This document shows, piece by piece, positions 9,338 to 17,602 of a stretch of DNA of 64,000 nt. Every line of letters begins with the position of its first letter. The first letter of the stretch is position 1. The DNA lies in the NCBI GenBank assembly GCA_033283165.1, contig JAWMQL010000001.1, forward strand, positions 1,054,001 to 1,118,000. The letters are read 5' to 3'. The notes below the pieces were generated by a model. That model worked only from the letters and a program-made list of their open reading frames with translations, had not been told where the DNA came from and did not search any database. This DNA comes from JAWMQL01 sp033283165. Lineage in GTDB: Bacteria > Pseudomonadota > Gammaproteobacteria > Pseudomonadales > Halieaceae. The translations under genes and the position numbers were made by a program.

Positions 9338-9473
9338 TTTCTTGCTCCTGCGGACGTCACTGGTTCAGTTATTTCTGCCCGGCGCCAGAACCTGTCGCGC
9401 CGCGGATGGCATTATTATCGGCGAACGGTATGGTAGCCAGTCAAAGTCGGAACCATCATAGCGGAGAAAAACC

Positions 9474-10592
9474 ATGTCTGAGCAAAATAACAGTGTCGAC
9501 CCGATCCTGTCCGGTGCGGCGTGGGAGGAATTCTGCGACGAACTGAAGCAGATCGGGCGGGATATCGTACTCGCGGACTCGGCCCCGGATACCCTGCTGG
9601 ACCGCGCCGAAGGGTTTCGCTACCTGGCCCGCCTGACCCGCTCGGGACTGTTGAGCTTCCTGGACAGCCCCGCGCGGGAGCGACCCGAGTTCCGCTCGGT
9701 GGTCGGGGTTTCCCAGGTCAAGCTGGGCATGGACAACCCGGATAATGTTTACGCGTCCGCTAATGTGAAGGGAACTGGTACCTACCGCATTACCGGCAAA
9801 CGCAATACGGTGCACTTCTTCGGTTTTGGCAGCCAGGCGGGCGGTTACGGCAGGGATGGCAACCTGCAGACCACCGGCTCTTTCGACGCCTCCCATATCG
9901 ACACCGACAACTACGGTCAGTACGAGGTAATCGCCTCCGCCACCCCCCAGCCCGGCAAGAACTGGCTGCCGATGACAGAAGAAACCAACATGATCCAGGC
10001 GCGGCAGTCCTTCGGCGACCGCAGCAAGGAACTACTGCCCACCCTGCATATCGAGCGCATCGACCAACAGGAGGACGTCGCCCCCTGGGACCCCCACAGC
10101 GTGGTCCACGGACTGCGGAACACCACGGCTTTCGTGCGCGGTTCCGCCGCCCTGTTCGCCCAGTGGGCAGAGGACTTCCGCGCCCATCCCAATGCCTTGC
10201 CCCGCTTCGACCCGGACCGTGCCTACCGGGCCGGCGGCGACCCGAAGATCGCCTACTACCACAGTTACTTCGACCTGGCCGACGACGAGGCGCTGGTGGT
10301 GGACCTGCAGCCGCCGGATTGTGAATACTGGAACTTCCAACTGGCCAACTACTGGCTGGAATCCCTAGATTACCGCTACTACCAGATCCACATCAACCAG
10401 AGCACGGCAACCTATAACGACGACGGCTCCGTGCGGGCCATCGTCAGCAAGACCGACCCCGGCCTGCCCAATTGGCTCAATACCACCGGCCATAACCAGG
10501 GCACCATGTGTGTGCGCTGGCTCGGCGCGCAGGAGCACCCGGTCCCGGTCTGTCGCGTGGTCAGCCTGGCGGAGCTGAACCGCATTCAATGA
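9474..10592 (+). CDS. DUF1214 domain-containing protein
   Basis: A 372-residue protein without a signal peptide. The C-terminal third shows the DUF1214 pattern: 'YWNFQLANYWLESLDY', then 'NTTGHNQGTMCVRWL'. Proteins of this kind are common in aerobic, lipid-using bacteria and have no established reaction. It stands alone, divergent from the SRPBCC operon, with a 136-nt shared upstream region. The long N-terminal part contains 'GFRYLARLTRSGLLSFLDSP', which I recognise only as part of the family architecture. Confidence 0.8.
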   Translation: MSEQNNSVDPILSGAAWEEFCDELKQIGRDIVLADSAPDTLLDRAEGFRYLARLTRSGLLSFLDSPARERPEFRSVVGVSQVKLGMDNPDNVYASANVKGTGTYRITGKRNTVHFFGFGSQAGGYGRDGNLQTTGSFDASHIDTDNYGQYEVIASATPQPGKNWLPMTEETNMIQARQSFGDRSKELLPTLHIERIDQQEDVAPWDPHSVVHGLRNTTAFVRGSAALFAQWAEDFRAHPNALPRFDPDRAYRAGGDPKIAYYHSYFDLADDEALVVDLQPPDCEYWNFQLANYWLESLDYRYYQIHINQSTATYNDDGSVRAIVSKTDPGLPNWLNTTGHNQGTMCVRWLGAQEHPVPVCRVVSLAELNRIQ

Positions 10593-10662
10593 AAGGTGAA
10601 ATTCGCAGATTAAAATACTTTAATGAAAAGTTATAAGCTACTGATATTTATATTTTTTTAGC

Positions 10663-10691
10663 CTATCTCCACAGGGCATACATGGAGATAG
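10663..10691. other. 9-bp hairpin in the leader of the BI-1 gene
   Basis: CTATCTCCA at 10663-10671 pairs perfectly with TGGAGATAG at 10683-10691 around an 11-nt loop. It lies about 80 nt before the start of the BI-1 gene and directly after a T-rich run. There is no U tract following it on either strand, so it is not a standard terminator. It could be a leader structure or an operator. Confidence 0.45.
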
Positions 10692-10771
10692 AAAGCCTTG
10701 ATTTTGAACCATTCGCCCTTATGATAGGTCTCAGTTTCGAGCAACATCCCGTCAACTGCATTACGGAGTGA

Positions 10772-11449
10772 ATGATGCAAGACAAGAGTCTGTACGATGT
10801 TCAAACCGCTGGCATGGAATCCGTGCTGGCAACCAACAAGGTATTGCGCAATACCTATATGCTGCTGGGCATGACTCTGCTGTTCAGCGCCGCCACGGCG
10901 GGCGTTTCCATGGCCATGGGGCTGAGCCACGGCATGGGTCTGGTTCTGTCCCTGGTAGGCCTGGGACTGCTGTTCGTGGTCAATCGCATGGCGGACTCCA
11001 GCAAAGGCCTGCTGGCAATCTTCGCCTTCACCGGCGTGATGGGAGCAGCCATCGGTCCCATGCTGAATTACTACCTTTCCATGCCGGGCGGACCCGCCCT
11101 GGTGATGCAGGCGCTGGGCGGCACGGCCATCGTGTTCTTTGGCCTGTCCGGCTACGCCCTGAGCACCCGCAAGGATTTCTCCTTCATGGGCGGTTTCCTG
11201 ATCGTCGGCCTGCTGGTCGCGGTGGTTGCCGGTATCGCCAACATCTTCCTGGGCATCCCGGCCCTGTCGCTGACGATCTCCGCGGCAGTGGTCATGATCA
11301 TGTCCGGGCTGATCCTGTTTGATACCAGCCGTATCATCCACGGCGGCGAAACCAACTACATCCGCGCAACCGTCAGCCTGTACCTGAACATCTACAACCT
11401 GTTCGTTCACATGCTGCACCTGCTGACAGCCCTCGGCGGCGACGACTAA
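10772..11449 (+). CDS. Bax inhibitor-1 / YccA family membrane protein
   Basis: A 225-residue integral membrane protein with seven predicted helices and the BI-1 (UPF0005) pattern: 'RNTYMLLGMTLLFSAA' near the N-terminus, 'GYALSTRKDFSFMGGFL' mid-protein, and 'FDTSRIIHGGETNYIRATVS' before the last helices. E. coli YccA of this family binds and modulates the FtsH protease; here that is only suggested by homology. In E. coli yccA neighbours tusE, and here the gene stands just before tusDCBE, so the association is kept. Two adjacent ATG codons (10772, 10775) are possible starts. It ends at a strong terminator. Confidence 0.93.
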   Translation: MMQDKSLYDVQTAGMESVLATNKVLRNTYMLLGMTLLFSAATAGVSMAMGLSHGMGLVLSLVGLGLLFVVNRMADSSKGLLAIFAFTGVMGAAIGPMLNYYLSMPGGPALVMQALGGTAIVFFGLSGYALSTRKDFSFMGGFLIVGLLVAVVAGIANIFLGIPALSLTISAAVVMIMSGLILFDTSRIIHGGETNYIRATVSLYLNIYNLFVHMLHLLTALGGDD

Positions 11450-11470
11450 GCGCGACTTGCCCTGAGACAA

Positions 11471-11496
11471 ACCCCGGTGTATACCGGGGTTTTTTT
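11471..11496 (+). terminator. Rho-independent terminator after the BI-1 gene
   Basis: ACCCCGGT (11471-11478), loop GTAT, and ACCGGGGT (11483-11490) form a perfect 8-bp stem that runs straight into seven T residues. It lies 21 nt after the BI-1 stop and separates that gene from tusD. Confidence 0.93.
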
Positions 11497-11591
11497 ATGT
11501 CCATGGATGGACGGTATATCCGAAAGGAGGGGTACACTGTGTCGCGAGAGGCAGGACGCCGGTAGCGACGAGGTAGATGCCGCTAGAGAAA

Positions 11592-11981
11592 ATGATCTAC
11601 TCCTTACTGGTTCATTCCCCGCCTTCCAGCGCCAGTTCCGCTACCGCAGCGCACTTTGCCGCGGCGCTGACCCGGCGCGGGCACGAGGTCCTGCGGGTTT
11701 TTTTCCTGGATGACGGCGTCTGGAACGGGCTTGGCAGCGCGGTGGCCGCCCAGGACCATAGCGACACCCTGGCTCTGTGGCAGGACCTCGCCGCCGAGCA
11801 CCAGGTGGAACTGGTCGTCTGTGTTTCCTCCGCGCTGCGCCGCGGCGTACTGGACCAGCGCGAGGCCGGGCGACACGAGCACGACTGCGCCACGCTGGAC
11901 CCCGCGTTCACGATCGGCGGCCTGGGCCTGCTGGTGGAGGCGACCGCCGAATCTGACCGACTGTGGACCTTCGGGGGCTGA
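11592..11981 (+). CDS. tusD: Sulfurtransferase complex subunit TusD
   Basis: A 129-residue DsrE-family protein. TusD accepts persulfide sulfur from TusA within the TusBCD complex and passes it to TusE for 2-thiolation of the wobble uridine in tRNA. The conserved sulfur-carrying Cys is visible in 'LVVCVSSALRRGVLD', followed by the family ending 'FTIGGLGLLVEAT'. I took the ATG at 11592 because the family starts directly with the first beta strand (MIYSLLVHS); the ATG at 11577 adds five residues. Its stop is directly followed by the tusC ATG. Confidence 0.94.
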   Translation: MIYSLLVHSPPSSASSATAAHFAAALTRRGHEVLRVFFLDDGVWNGLGSAVAAQDHSDTLALWQDLAAEHQVELVVCVSSALRRGVLDQREAGRHEHDCATLDPAFTIGGLGLLVEATAESDRLWTFGG

Positions 11982-12353
11982 ATGACCGGTACCAAGTCAC
12001 ACAGCGTCCTGATCGTGCTACGCACGGCCCCTTACGGCAGCGGTCTGGCCAGGGCCGCTATCGATACGGCCCTGGCGGCCGGTGCCTTCGACCAGCCCGT
12101 TGCCGTGTTACTGCAAGGCCGGGGCGTGCTCAACCTGATGCCCGGGCAGGATGGCAGCGCGCTGGGACGTCCCACCCTGTCCCGGGTCATCGATTCCATG
12201 CCCCTGTACGGCATCGAGACCGTTCACGTCGACGAGGCCGCGGCGGTGCAGTTCGGCCTGCCGCTCAACGAGCTGCCCGGCTATGCCCGGCCCTGCACCC
12301 CGGCAGAGCTGCGCGAGCTGCTGGAAAGCCACGACCACCTGCTGGGCTTTTGA
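11982..12353 (+). CDS. tusC: Sulfurtransferase complex subunit TusC
   Basis: A 123-residue DsrF/TusC protein. The sequence matches the family in 'SVLIVLRTAPYGSGLARAA', 'LLQGRGVLNLMPGQD' and 'LPLYGIETVHVDE' (with M for L). It has no catalytic Cys in the position used by TusD, as is usual for TusC, and acts structurally in the (TusBCD)2 hexamer. It begins immediately after the tusD stop and is followed 2 nt later by tusB. Confidence 0.93.
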   Translation: MTGTKSHSVLIVLRTAPYGSGLARAAIDTALAAGAFDQPVAVLLQGRGVLNLMPGQDGSALGRPTLSRVIDSMPLYGIETVHVDEAAAVQFGLPLNELPGYARPCTPAELRELLESHDHLLGF

Positions 12354-12355
12354 CC

Positions 12356-12649
12356 ATGGTCTTGCACACCCTCAACCGCGGACCAGCCAGCAACAGCCTG
12401 CAGCAGTGCCTGGCACAGCTCTCGGCGGGCGATGCCCTGGTGCTGCTGGGGGACGGCGTCTACTGTGCGCTGGCCGGCACCGCTGAAATTGATCAGCTGC
12501 TGGTCCGGGGCGCCAGCATCTATGCACTGGCGCCGGACGTCACCGCTCGCGGCCTGCAAGGCCGCTGCGCCGGAACGGTCGAGCTCATCGACTTTGAGCA
12601 ACTGGCGACTCTCAGCGAATCCTTTGCGCGCCAGCTGGCCTGGTTCTGA
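12356..12649 (+). CDS. tusB: Sulfurtransferase complex subunit TusB
   Basis: A 97-residue DsrH/TusB protein beginning MVLHTLNRGPASNSLQQCL, with the core 'DALVLLGDGVYCAL' and 'LAPDVTARGL'. Its small size is normal for the family. It lies between tusC (2-nt gap) and tusE (3-nt gap), giving the standard D-C-B-E order. The longer open frame that begins upstream in the same frame overlaps tusC and is not needed. Confidence 0.93.
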   Translation: MVLHTLNRGPASNSLQQCLAQLSAGDALVLLGDGVYCALAGTAEIDQLLVRGASIYALAPDVTARGLQGRCAGTVELIDFEQLATLSESFARQLAWF

Positions 12650-12652
12650 GCC

Positions 12653-12970
12653 GTGCTGGCGCCGACGGCATTCGACAAGGAGGGGTTTCTCCGCGATCTC
12701 GACGACTGGCGGCCAGAGGTGGCCGAACAGATCGCCGCCGCCGAGGGCGTCCGGCTGGAGGCCGCGCACTGGGAGATCATCGAATTGCTCAGGGCCTATT
12801 ACCGCGAGTTTGAATCGTCTCCCGCCATGCGTCCTCTGGTAAAATACTGCGCATTGAAACTGGGTCCAGACAAGGGCAGGAGCATTTACCTGATGTCCCT
12901 GTTCCCCGGTTCCCCGGCGAAGATCGGCAGCAAGATCGCCGGTCTGCCGAAACCCGACAACTGCCTGTAG
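12653..12970 (+). CDS. tusE: TusE/DsrC family sulfurtransferase
   Basis: A 105-residue protein starting with GTG. It has the family features 'FDKEGFLRDLDDW' and 'HWEIIELLRAYYREFESSP', and ends 'PKPDNCL' with the invariant penultimate Cys that takes sulfur from TusD and hands it to MnmA. The second Cys of DsrC proteins that work in sulfite reduction is not in the usual place near the end, which supports TusE rather than DsrC. It is closely spaced in the tus operon. Confidence 0.94.
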   Translation: MLAPTAFDKEGFLRDLDDWRPEVAEQIAAAEGVRLEAAHWEIIELLRAYYREFESSPAMRPLVKYCALKLGPDKGRSIYLMSLFPGSPAKIGSKIAGLPKPDNCL

Positions 12971-12979
12971 CGAGAGCTC

Positions 12980-13999
12980 GTGAACCAGCCCAGCGCCATC
13001 GACACCCCCCAGCCCGAACACCCTTTCGCCGCCTACGTGCGCATTCTCGGCAAGGGTCGGACCGGCACCCGGTCCCTGACCCGGGAGGAGGCGCGGCAAG
13101 CCTTCGGAATGGTCCTGCGCGGGGAGGTGGAGGACCTGCAGCTCGGTGCCTTCCTCATGCTGCTGCGGGTCAAGGAGGAGACCGGGGACGAACTGGCCGG
13201 TTTCGTCGAGGCCTGTCGCGACGAGATGGTGGCGCCGCCCACGGCGCTGGCCGCCGACCTGGACTGGTCCAGTTACGCGGGCAAGAAACACCAGCATCCC
13301 TGGTTCCTGCTCAGCGCCCTGCTGCTGGCCGGGGCGGGCCACCGGGTATTCATCCATGGCAGTGACGGTCACACCCCGGGCCGTTTGTACACTGAAGAGG
13401 CCATGCTGGAACTGGGCCTGCCGGTTGCGCCGAACTGGAAAGAGGTCGAGACGCAGCTGCAGCAGCGCCGGCTCAGCTACTTGTCGCTGCGGCATTTCTG
13501 TCCGGCCCTGCACCGGATCATGCGCCTGAAACCGCTGCTGGGCCTGCGTTCGCCGGTCAACACCCTGACCCGCATGCTCAACCCGCTGGGCTGCCCGGCC
13601 AGCATCCAGAGTATTTTCCACCCGGCCTACGGACATCTGCACCGCGACACCGACCGCCTGCTGGGCCAGCCCCGGTCCCTGGTCTTCAAAGGCGACAGTG
13701 GCGAGGTGGAGATCAAGCCGCAGGCGGACACCAGGCTGTTGCTGCTGGACCGCGGCGAGCAGGAGGAATTGCTCTTGCCCCGCGCAATCAATGGTCGGGT
13801 AGGCGCCGTACAGGCACCGGCGGTCGAACCCCTGCGCCAGTTGTGGCGGGGCGAGCGCGGGGATGACTACGGCCTGCACAGCACCCTGGCGACCGCGGCC
13901 ACCGCCCTGCTGGCACTGGCCGCCGCCGACGACCTGGACACGGCACAGCGGGAGGCGGCCCGCCTGTGGCGCGACCGCGATACCAACGCGCTCGCCTGA
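12980..13999 (+). CDS. ybiB: YbiB-like glycosyl transferase family protein (TrpD2)
   Basis: A 339-residue homologue of anthranilate phosphoribosyltransferase of the YbiB/TrpD2 group. These bind nucleic acid rather than anthranilate in the characterised E. coli protein. Visible features are the N-terminal helical domain ('LTREEARQAFGMVLRGEVED', 'LGAFLMLLRVKEETGDELAG') and 'IHGSDGHTPGRLYTEEAML', where TrpD would have its GTGGD loop. The start is GTG, 9 nt after tusE. The trmA ATG overlaps its stop. This linkage with tusE is common in gammaproteobacteria and suggests a role around RNA modification. Confidence 0.88.
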   Translation: MNQPSAIDTPQPEHPFAAYVRILGKGRTGTRSLTREEARQAFGMVLRGEVEDLQLGAFLMLLRVKEETGDELAGFVEACRDEMVAPPTALAADLDWSSYAGKKHQHPWFLLSALLLAGAGHRVFIHGSDGHTPGRLYTEEAMLELGLPVAPNWKEVETQLQQRRLSYLSLRHFCPALHRIMRLKPLLGLRSPVNTLTRMLNPLGCPASIQSIFHPAYGHLHRDTDRLLGQPRSLVFKGDSGEVEIKPQADTRLLLLDRGEQEELLLPRAINGRVGAVQAPAVEPLRQLWRGERGDDYGLHSTLATAATALLALAAADDLDTAQREAARLWRDRDTNALA

Positions 14000-15117
14000 T
14001 GCCCCTCTCCAACGTCGATCCCGCGGCCTACGACCAACTGCTGGCGGACAAAGTCCAGCGGACCGAAGGCCTGTTGGCCTCCTACCTGCCTCCACCCGCG
14101 ACGGTATTCCCATCCCCTCCCAGCGGTTTCCGCATGCGGGCCGAGTTCCGGGTCTGGCACGACGGCGACGAGCTGGACTACGTGATGTTCCGCCGCGACG
14201 ACCCGCGCACCCCGGTGCCCATCAGGGAATTTCCCATTGCCTGCGAGCACATCCAGGCCCTGATGTGGCCCCTGCGCGAGGCACTGCGCGCTGACCCCCT
14301 GCTGCGGCGCAAACTGTTCCAGGTGGAATTCCTCAGCACTCTCAGTGGCGATACCCTCGTCACCCTGGTGTACCACCGCAAGCTCGAGGCAGACTGGGAG
14401 GCACGCGCCGCCGAGTTCGGCCGGGAACTGGGTGTGGCCATCGTCGGACGCAGCCGCAAACAGAAACTGGTGCTGGAACGGGATTACGTGACCGAGCGCC
14501 TGCCGATTCACGGCCGCGAGTACCGCTACCGCCAGTTTGAGCAGGCTTTCACCCAGCCCAATGCCCGGGTCAATATCCACATGATCGAATGGGCCTGCGA
14601 GATGGCAACGGACAGCCGCGGCGACCTGCTCGAACTGTACTGCGGCAACGGCAACTTTACCCTGCCGCTGGCGGGGCAATTCGACCAGGTGATCGCCACC
14701 GAGCTGGCCAAGAGTTCCATCCGCGCCGCGCAACACAATATCGAGGACAATGGCCTGGAGAATGTGTCGCTGATCAGGCTCTCGGCTGAGGAAGTCAGCC
14801 AGGCGATGGCCGGGGAACGGGAATTCCGGCGCCTGCAGGCGTTGCCGAAGAAACTGGACGACTACCAGTTGAACACGGTTTTTGTCGACCCGCCCCGGGC
14901 CGGACTGGATCCGGCGACAGTCAACATGGTGGCCGGGTTTGAACGGGTGCTTTACATCTCCTGCAATCCGGACACGCTGGCTGACAACCTGGCCACCCTG
15001 TACCACAGCCACGCGATCACGGCGTTTGCCCTGTTCGACCAGTTTCCCTACACGGACCACATGGAGTGCGGGGTCCTGCTGGAGAAAAAAATGCCTGATC
15101 AGCAGCGGATACCGTAG
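13999..15117 (+). CDS. trmA: tRNA (uridine(54)-C5)-methyltransferase TrmA
   Basis: A 372-residue SAM-dependent enzyme making T54 in the T-loop of tRNA. Diagnostic motifs are 'GFRMRAEFRVWHDGDELDY' near residue 42, 'LLELYCGNGNFTLPLA' (SAM site), 'VFVDPPRAGLDP' and the catalytic Cys in 'VLYISCNPDTLADNL', followed by 'FDQFPYTDHMECGVLLEKK'. The ATG overlaps the ybiB stop (TGATG). Its 3' end runs 19 nt into the convergent nuclease-like gene. The four-Cys iron-sulfur motif of RlmC/RlmD is absent, which confirms TrmA. Confidence 0.97.
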   Translation: MPLSNVDPAAYDQLLADKVQRTEGLLASYLPPPATVFPSPPSGFRMRAEFRVWHDGDELDYVMFRRDDPRTPVPIREFPIACEHIQALMWPLREALRADPLLRRKLFQVEFLSTLSGDTLVTLVYHRKLEADWEARAAEFGRELGVAIVGRSRKQKLVLERDYVTERLPIHGREYRYRQFEQAFTQPNARVNIHMIEWACEMATDSRGDLLELYCGNGNFTLPLAGQFDQVIATELAKSSIRAAQHNIEDNGLENVSLIRLSAEEVSQAMAGEREFRRLQALPKKLDDYQLNTVFVDPPRAGLDPATVNMVAGFERVLYISCNPDTLADNLATLYHSHAITAFALFDQFPYTDHMECGVLLEKKMPDQQRIP

Positions 15118-15995
15118 GCCAGCAGCCCGCGACCCAGCACCTCGTCCAACCGATCCACGTCAGAGAAGTTGATTTCAATGTTGCGCAGATCCAGCTCGCG
15201 ATACAGTTCGCGCTTGTGCAGTTTACCCTTCAACTCGCTGGCGGGCACGTCCGCCTCCCAGCAGTCGATATAGACGTTGCCCTCGGGCAGGTAAAAGTCG
15301 GCGATGACCTCCTCTTCCACCGGCAGCGGCCGCTGGTAGGCATGGACCAGTTGCGCCAGGTACAGCCAGTTGCAGACCAGTAATTCCAGCGTGTTATCGA
15401 CCAGGTGGCCGTCGACACCGCGCAGGGGGCCGCCTTCCTGGGGAGCGGGGGCAAACAGGTCCGGGTCGAAATCCCTGCCCGGTGGCGCGGCGGGCTGCAG
15501 CTGGTCTGACTGGCGGCTGAGTTCCCGGTGCACGACCGGGTGATCGATGATTTCGTGCGGCCAGGTGACGTAGAACGCGCCGCTGTTTTCACTCTCTTCC
15601 TGCTGACCGCCGAGGCTGCGACCAAACGCGGTCAGCTCCCAGCCCAGGATACTGTGCCGCTGCAGGCCGAGCTCCGCCAGGGCCCGGTTGATCTGGCGCG
15701 GGTGCAGCCGGGGGTAATAGCGCCGCATATTGGAGGCGGTGATGCGCTGGTTGGATTCGATGGCGGACAACAGGGGGTGTTTTTCCAGGGTCTCCGGCCA
15801 GACAATATAGCGGCCGAAGCGGCGGCTGTTCTGGTAGCCGCCCCCCTCGAATTCGCCCTTGGGCGTGAGCACCCAGCTCTCGCCAGCGCGCTGGATCCAG
15901 CCGTAATCCTTGAGAGTGGCAAACAACTGCTGGGCCGGGATATCCAGCTTCCGGGCCAGGGCCGTGGTGGAAAGCCGGTTTTCCTCCGTCTCCAT
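15099..15995 (-). CDS. Conserved protein with winged-helix-like start and PD-(D/E)XK-like C-terminus
   Basis: A 298-residue protein. Residues 1-70 look like a winged helix ('TTALARKLDIPAQQLFATL', 'GWIQRAGESWVLTPKGEF'), and a middle segment has 'HPLLSAIESNQRITASNMRRY'. The C-terminal 60 residues read 'VIADFYLPEGNVYIDCWE', then K-x3-K and 'ELDLRNIEINFSDVDRLDE'. This acidic D...D/E...K spacing resembles the PD-(D/E)XK fold seen at the ends of some helicases. Relatives are often misnamed glycerol kinase; nothing kinase-like is visible. It is 6 nt from the dUTPase gene in the same orientation. A DNA-related role is inference. Confidence 0.75.
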   Translation of the reverse strand: METEENRLSTTALARKLDIPAQQLFATLKDYGWIQRAGESWVLTPKGEFEGGGYQNSRRFGRYIVWPETLEKHPLLSAIESNQRITASNMRRYYPRLHPRQINRALAELGLQRHSILGWELTAFGRSLGGQQEESENSGAFYVTWPHEIIDHPVVHRELSRQSDQLQPAAPPGRDFDPDLFAPAPQEGGPLRGVDGHLVDNTLELLVCNWLYLAQLVHAYQRPLPVEEEVIADFYLPEGNVYIDCWEADVPASELKGKLHKRELYRELDLRNIEINFSDVDRLDEVLGRGLLAYGIRC

Positions 15996-16001
15996 GCCAG
16001 A

Positions 16002-16631
16002 TCAGCCCTCCAGGGCCACCTCGCGGTAGCGGATCTCCAGCGCGGCGTAGACCTGGTCAGCAAAGTCATCCGCCTCCTTGTCCAGTGGCTCCACCAGTTC
16101 GACCAGGTGTTCGTTGTCCTCCCGCCCGGCCCAGTTCTTGACGTAACTGCCGTCTTTGTAGCCGTTGTCCTGGCGGAAAAAGTTGAGCACGTTCTTGCCG
16201 ACGTAGGCGGTATACAACTGCTCAAAATCCAGCTCCGCGGCAATCAGCAGGTCCCAGAAGCGGGACGGCGAGAAGCTGTGAGTCTCGAGGCAGTACAGGG
16301 CCAGTGCCTCAGTCGCGTCACGGACGCCGGCGCCGCTGGGCTGGTGGGCCAGCAGTTCGGCCTCGATTTCAGCAGCGATCTGCTCGATGGCCTTGCCCTC
16401 CAAAAACAGTGCCGACATGCCGAAGTGCCAAATGTCGATCACCTCCAGTTGCACCTGGGCCAGGTCGGGCACCTGTTTTTTCCACCACTTGTAGCCGTAG
16501 TGCTCGATCAGTTCGCCGCACTCTATCCAGGCGGCGCGGTACCATTCGAAATGTTGTTCGATCCACTGGGGGTGGACCCGGGTATTCATGCTGTCTTGCA
16601 TGGTCAGCATGTTGATCAGGGCTTGCTTCAA
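16002..16631 (-). CDS. dUTP diphosphatase, dimeric all-alpha type
   Basis: A 209-residue member of the all-alpha NTP pyrophosphatase superfamily (dUTPase_2), unrelated to the trimeric Dut. Metal-binding acidic helices are visible in 'AWIECGELIEHYGYKWWK' and 'QLEVIDIWHFGMSALFLEG'. The lysine-rich substrate loop is 'NGYKDGSYVKNWAGREDN'. It hydrolyses dUTP to dUMP and so limits uracil in DNA. The start at 16631 could be a few residues shorter (internal Met at residue 10). It is divergent from the sterol desaturase gene across a 204-nt region holding operator A. Confidence 0.9.
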   Translation of the reverse strand: MKQALINMLTMQDSMNTRVHPQWIEQHFEWYRAAWIECGELIEHYGYKWWKKQVPDLAQVQLEVIDIWHFGMSALFLEGKAIEQIAAEIEAELLAHQPSGAGVRDATEALALYCLETHSFSPSRFWDLLIAAELDFEQLYTAYVGKNVLNFFRQDNGYKDGSYVKNWAGREDNEHLVELVEPLDKEADDFADQVYAALEIRYREVALEG

Positions 16632-16762
16632 GGGTGCTCAACCTTTTATTGAATGGGTGCCTGGAAAGACTGCGCGCGAGGCGACACGCGGCTAAAGATA
16701 GCAGTAACACCGGGCCCGTGGAAGGGAGTATTTCGATCCCTGGCGATCAGGTAATAAATACA

Positions 16763-16790
16763 GATTGACCTTTAGTCAACATATATTTAC
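16763..16790. promoter_or_regulatory. Operator A of a recurring 28-bp motif, over the sterol operon promoter
   Basis: On the minus strand this site reads GTAAATATATGTTGACTAAA followed by GGTCAATC. It aligns without gaps with sites at 22460-22487 and 23423-23450. Its core is an inverted repeat, TTGACT-N3-GGTCAA. On the plus strand it covers a sigma-70 promoter: -35 TTGACC at 16765-16770, 17-nt spacer, -10 TACTAT at 16788-16793. That promoter faces the sterol desaturase gene. A repressor bound here would block the whole promoter. Confidence 0.78.
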
Positions 16791-16835
16791 TATAGTGTTC
16801 CCGGCTTTATTCTCGAAACTGCGGTGTTTTAACTT

Positions 16836-17600
16836 ATGACTTTTGACTACAACGGGCTGGCGGCCCTCGTAACCTTCGTCGGTTTGAGTGCAAGTATGGT
16901 CATCGCCCGTATCCTGGTGTTCCGGATTCCGGCCATCGCCGGGGCCAGGGAGGTCAATCGCGACGAGAACCAGCGGAAGTGGCGAGAGCTCGGCAAGAAA
17001 TACCAGCACCGTGTGAAGTCCAGCCAGAAAATCGGCCTGACCGTAAACATGGTTTTTTATATCGCCATCCTGCCCTTCTTCGTGACCTTGCAGCCGCAGT
17101 CACCGTGGCGGGTGCTACTGGATGTGATCCTGGTCCTGATGGTCTATGACCTTTTCTACTACGTGGTACACCGCTTCCTGTTCCACGGCAAAGGCTATTT
17201 CCGGCGCGTCCACGCCGTACACCACCAGGCCCGAAGCCGTATCACGTCGATCGACTCCTACCTGTTGCACCCAGTGGAGATACTCATCGGAATCGCCCTG
17301 TATTTCGCGACTATTGTGCTGCTGGGCCTTGCGGGCATGGCACCATTTCACGCGGTGACCATCATCCTGTCCAACCTGGTCTATACACAGTTGAATCAGG
17401 TAAACCACTGCCGCATCGATCTCGACTACTTTCCGTTCCGCACCCTGAACTGGATTGCCATGAAACACGATGCCCACCACCTGGACATGCACAAGGGTAA
17501 CTACGCTACCATCACCCTGCTCTACGACAAGCTTTTTGGCACATTGGAAACACACCCCATGGAGCGCAAAACCGAGGCCACTGCACAAACGGAGAGCTGA
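16836..17600 (+). CDS. Sterol desaturase / fatty acid hydroxylase family protein
   Basis: A 254-residue membrane-bound di-iron enzyme. The histidine clusters are all present: HRFLFH (H112, H117), HAVHH (H126, H129, H130) and HDAHH (H211, H214, H215). Several hydrophobic helices surround them. Family members use O2 to hydroxylate or desaturate lipids, including C4-methyl and C5 positions of sterols. It is the first gene after operator A and lies 2 nt before the cycloisomerase-like gene, so a sterol or triterpenoid substrate is the best guess. The exact reaction cannot be read from the sequence. Confidence 0.9.
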   Translation: MTFDYNGLAALVTFVGLSASMVIARILVFRIPAIAGAREVNRDENQRKWRELGKKYQHRVKSSQKIGLTVNMVFYIAILPFFVTLQPQSPWRVLLDVILVLMVYDLFYYVVHRFLFHGKGYFRRVHAVHHQARSRITSIDSYLLHPVEILIGIALYFATIVLLGLAGMAPFHAVTIILSNLVYTQLNQVNHCRIDLDYFPFRTLNWIAMKHDAHHLDMHKGNYATITLLYDKLFGTLETHPMERKTEATAQTES

Positions 17601-17602
17601 AG

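Noticed and set aside
12281..14113. A 610-codon minus-strand open frame across tusB, tusE and ybiB
   Set aside because: It crosses several well-supported genes, and its translation is low-complexity Arg/Gln/Gly without domains.
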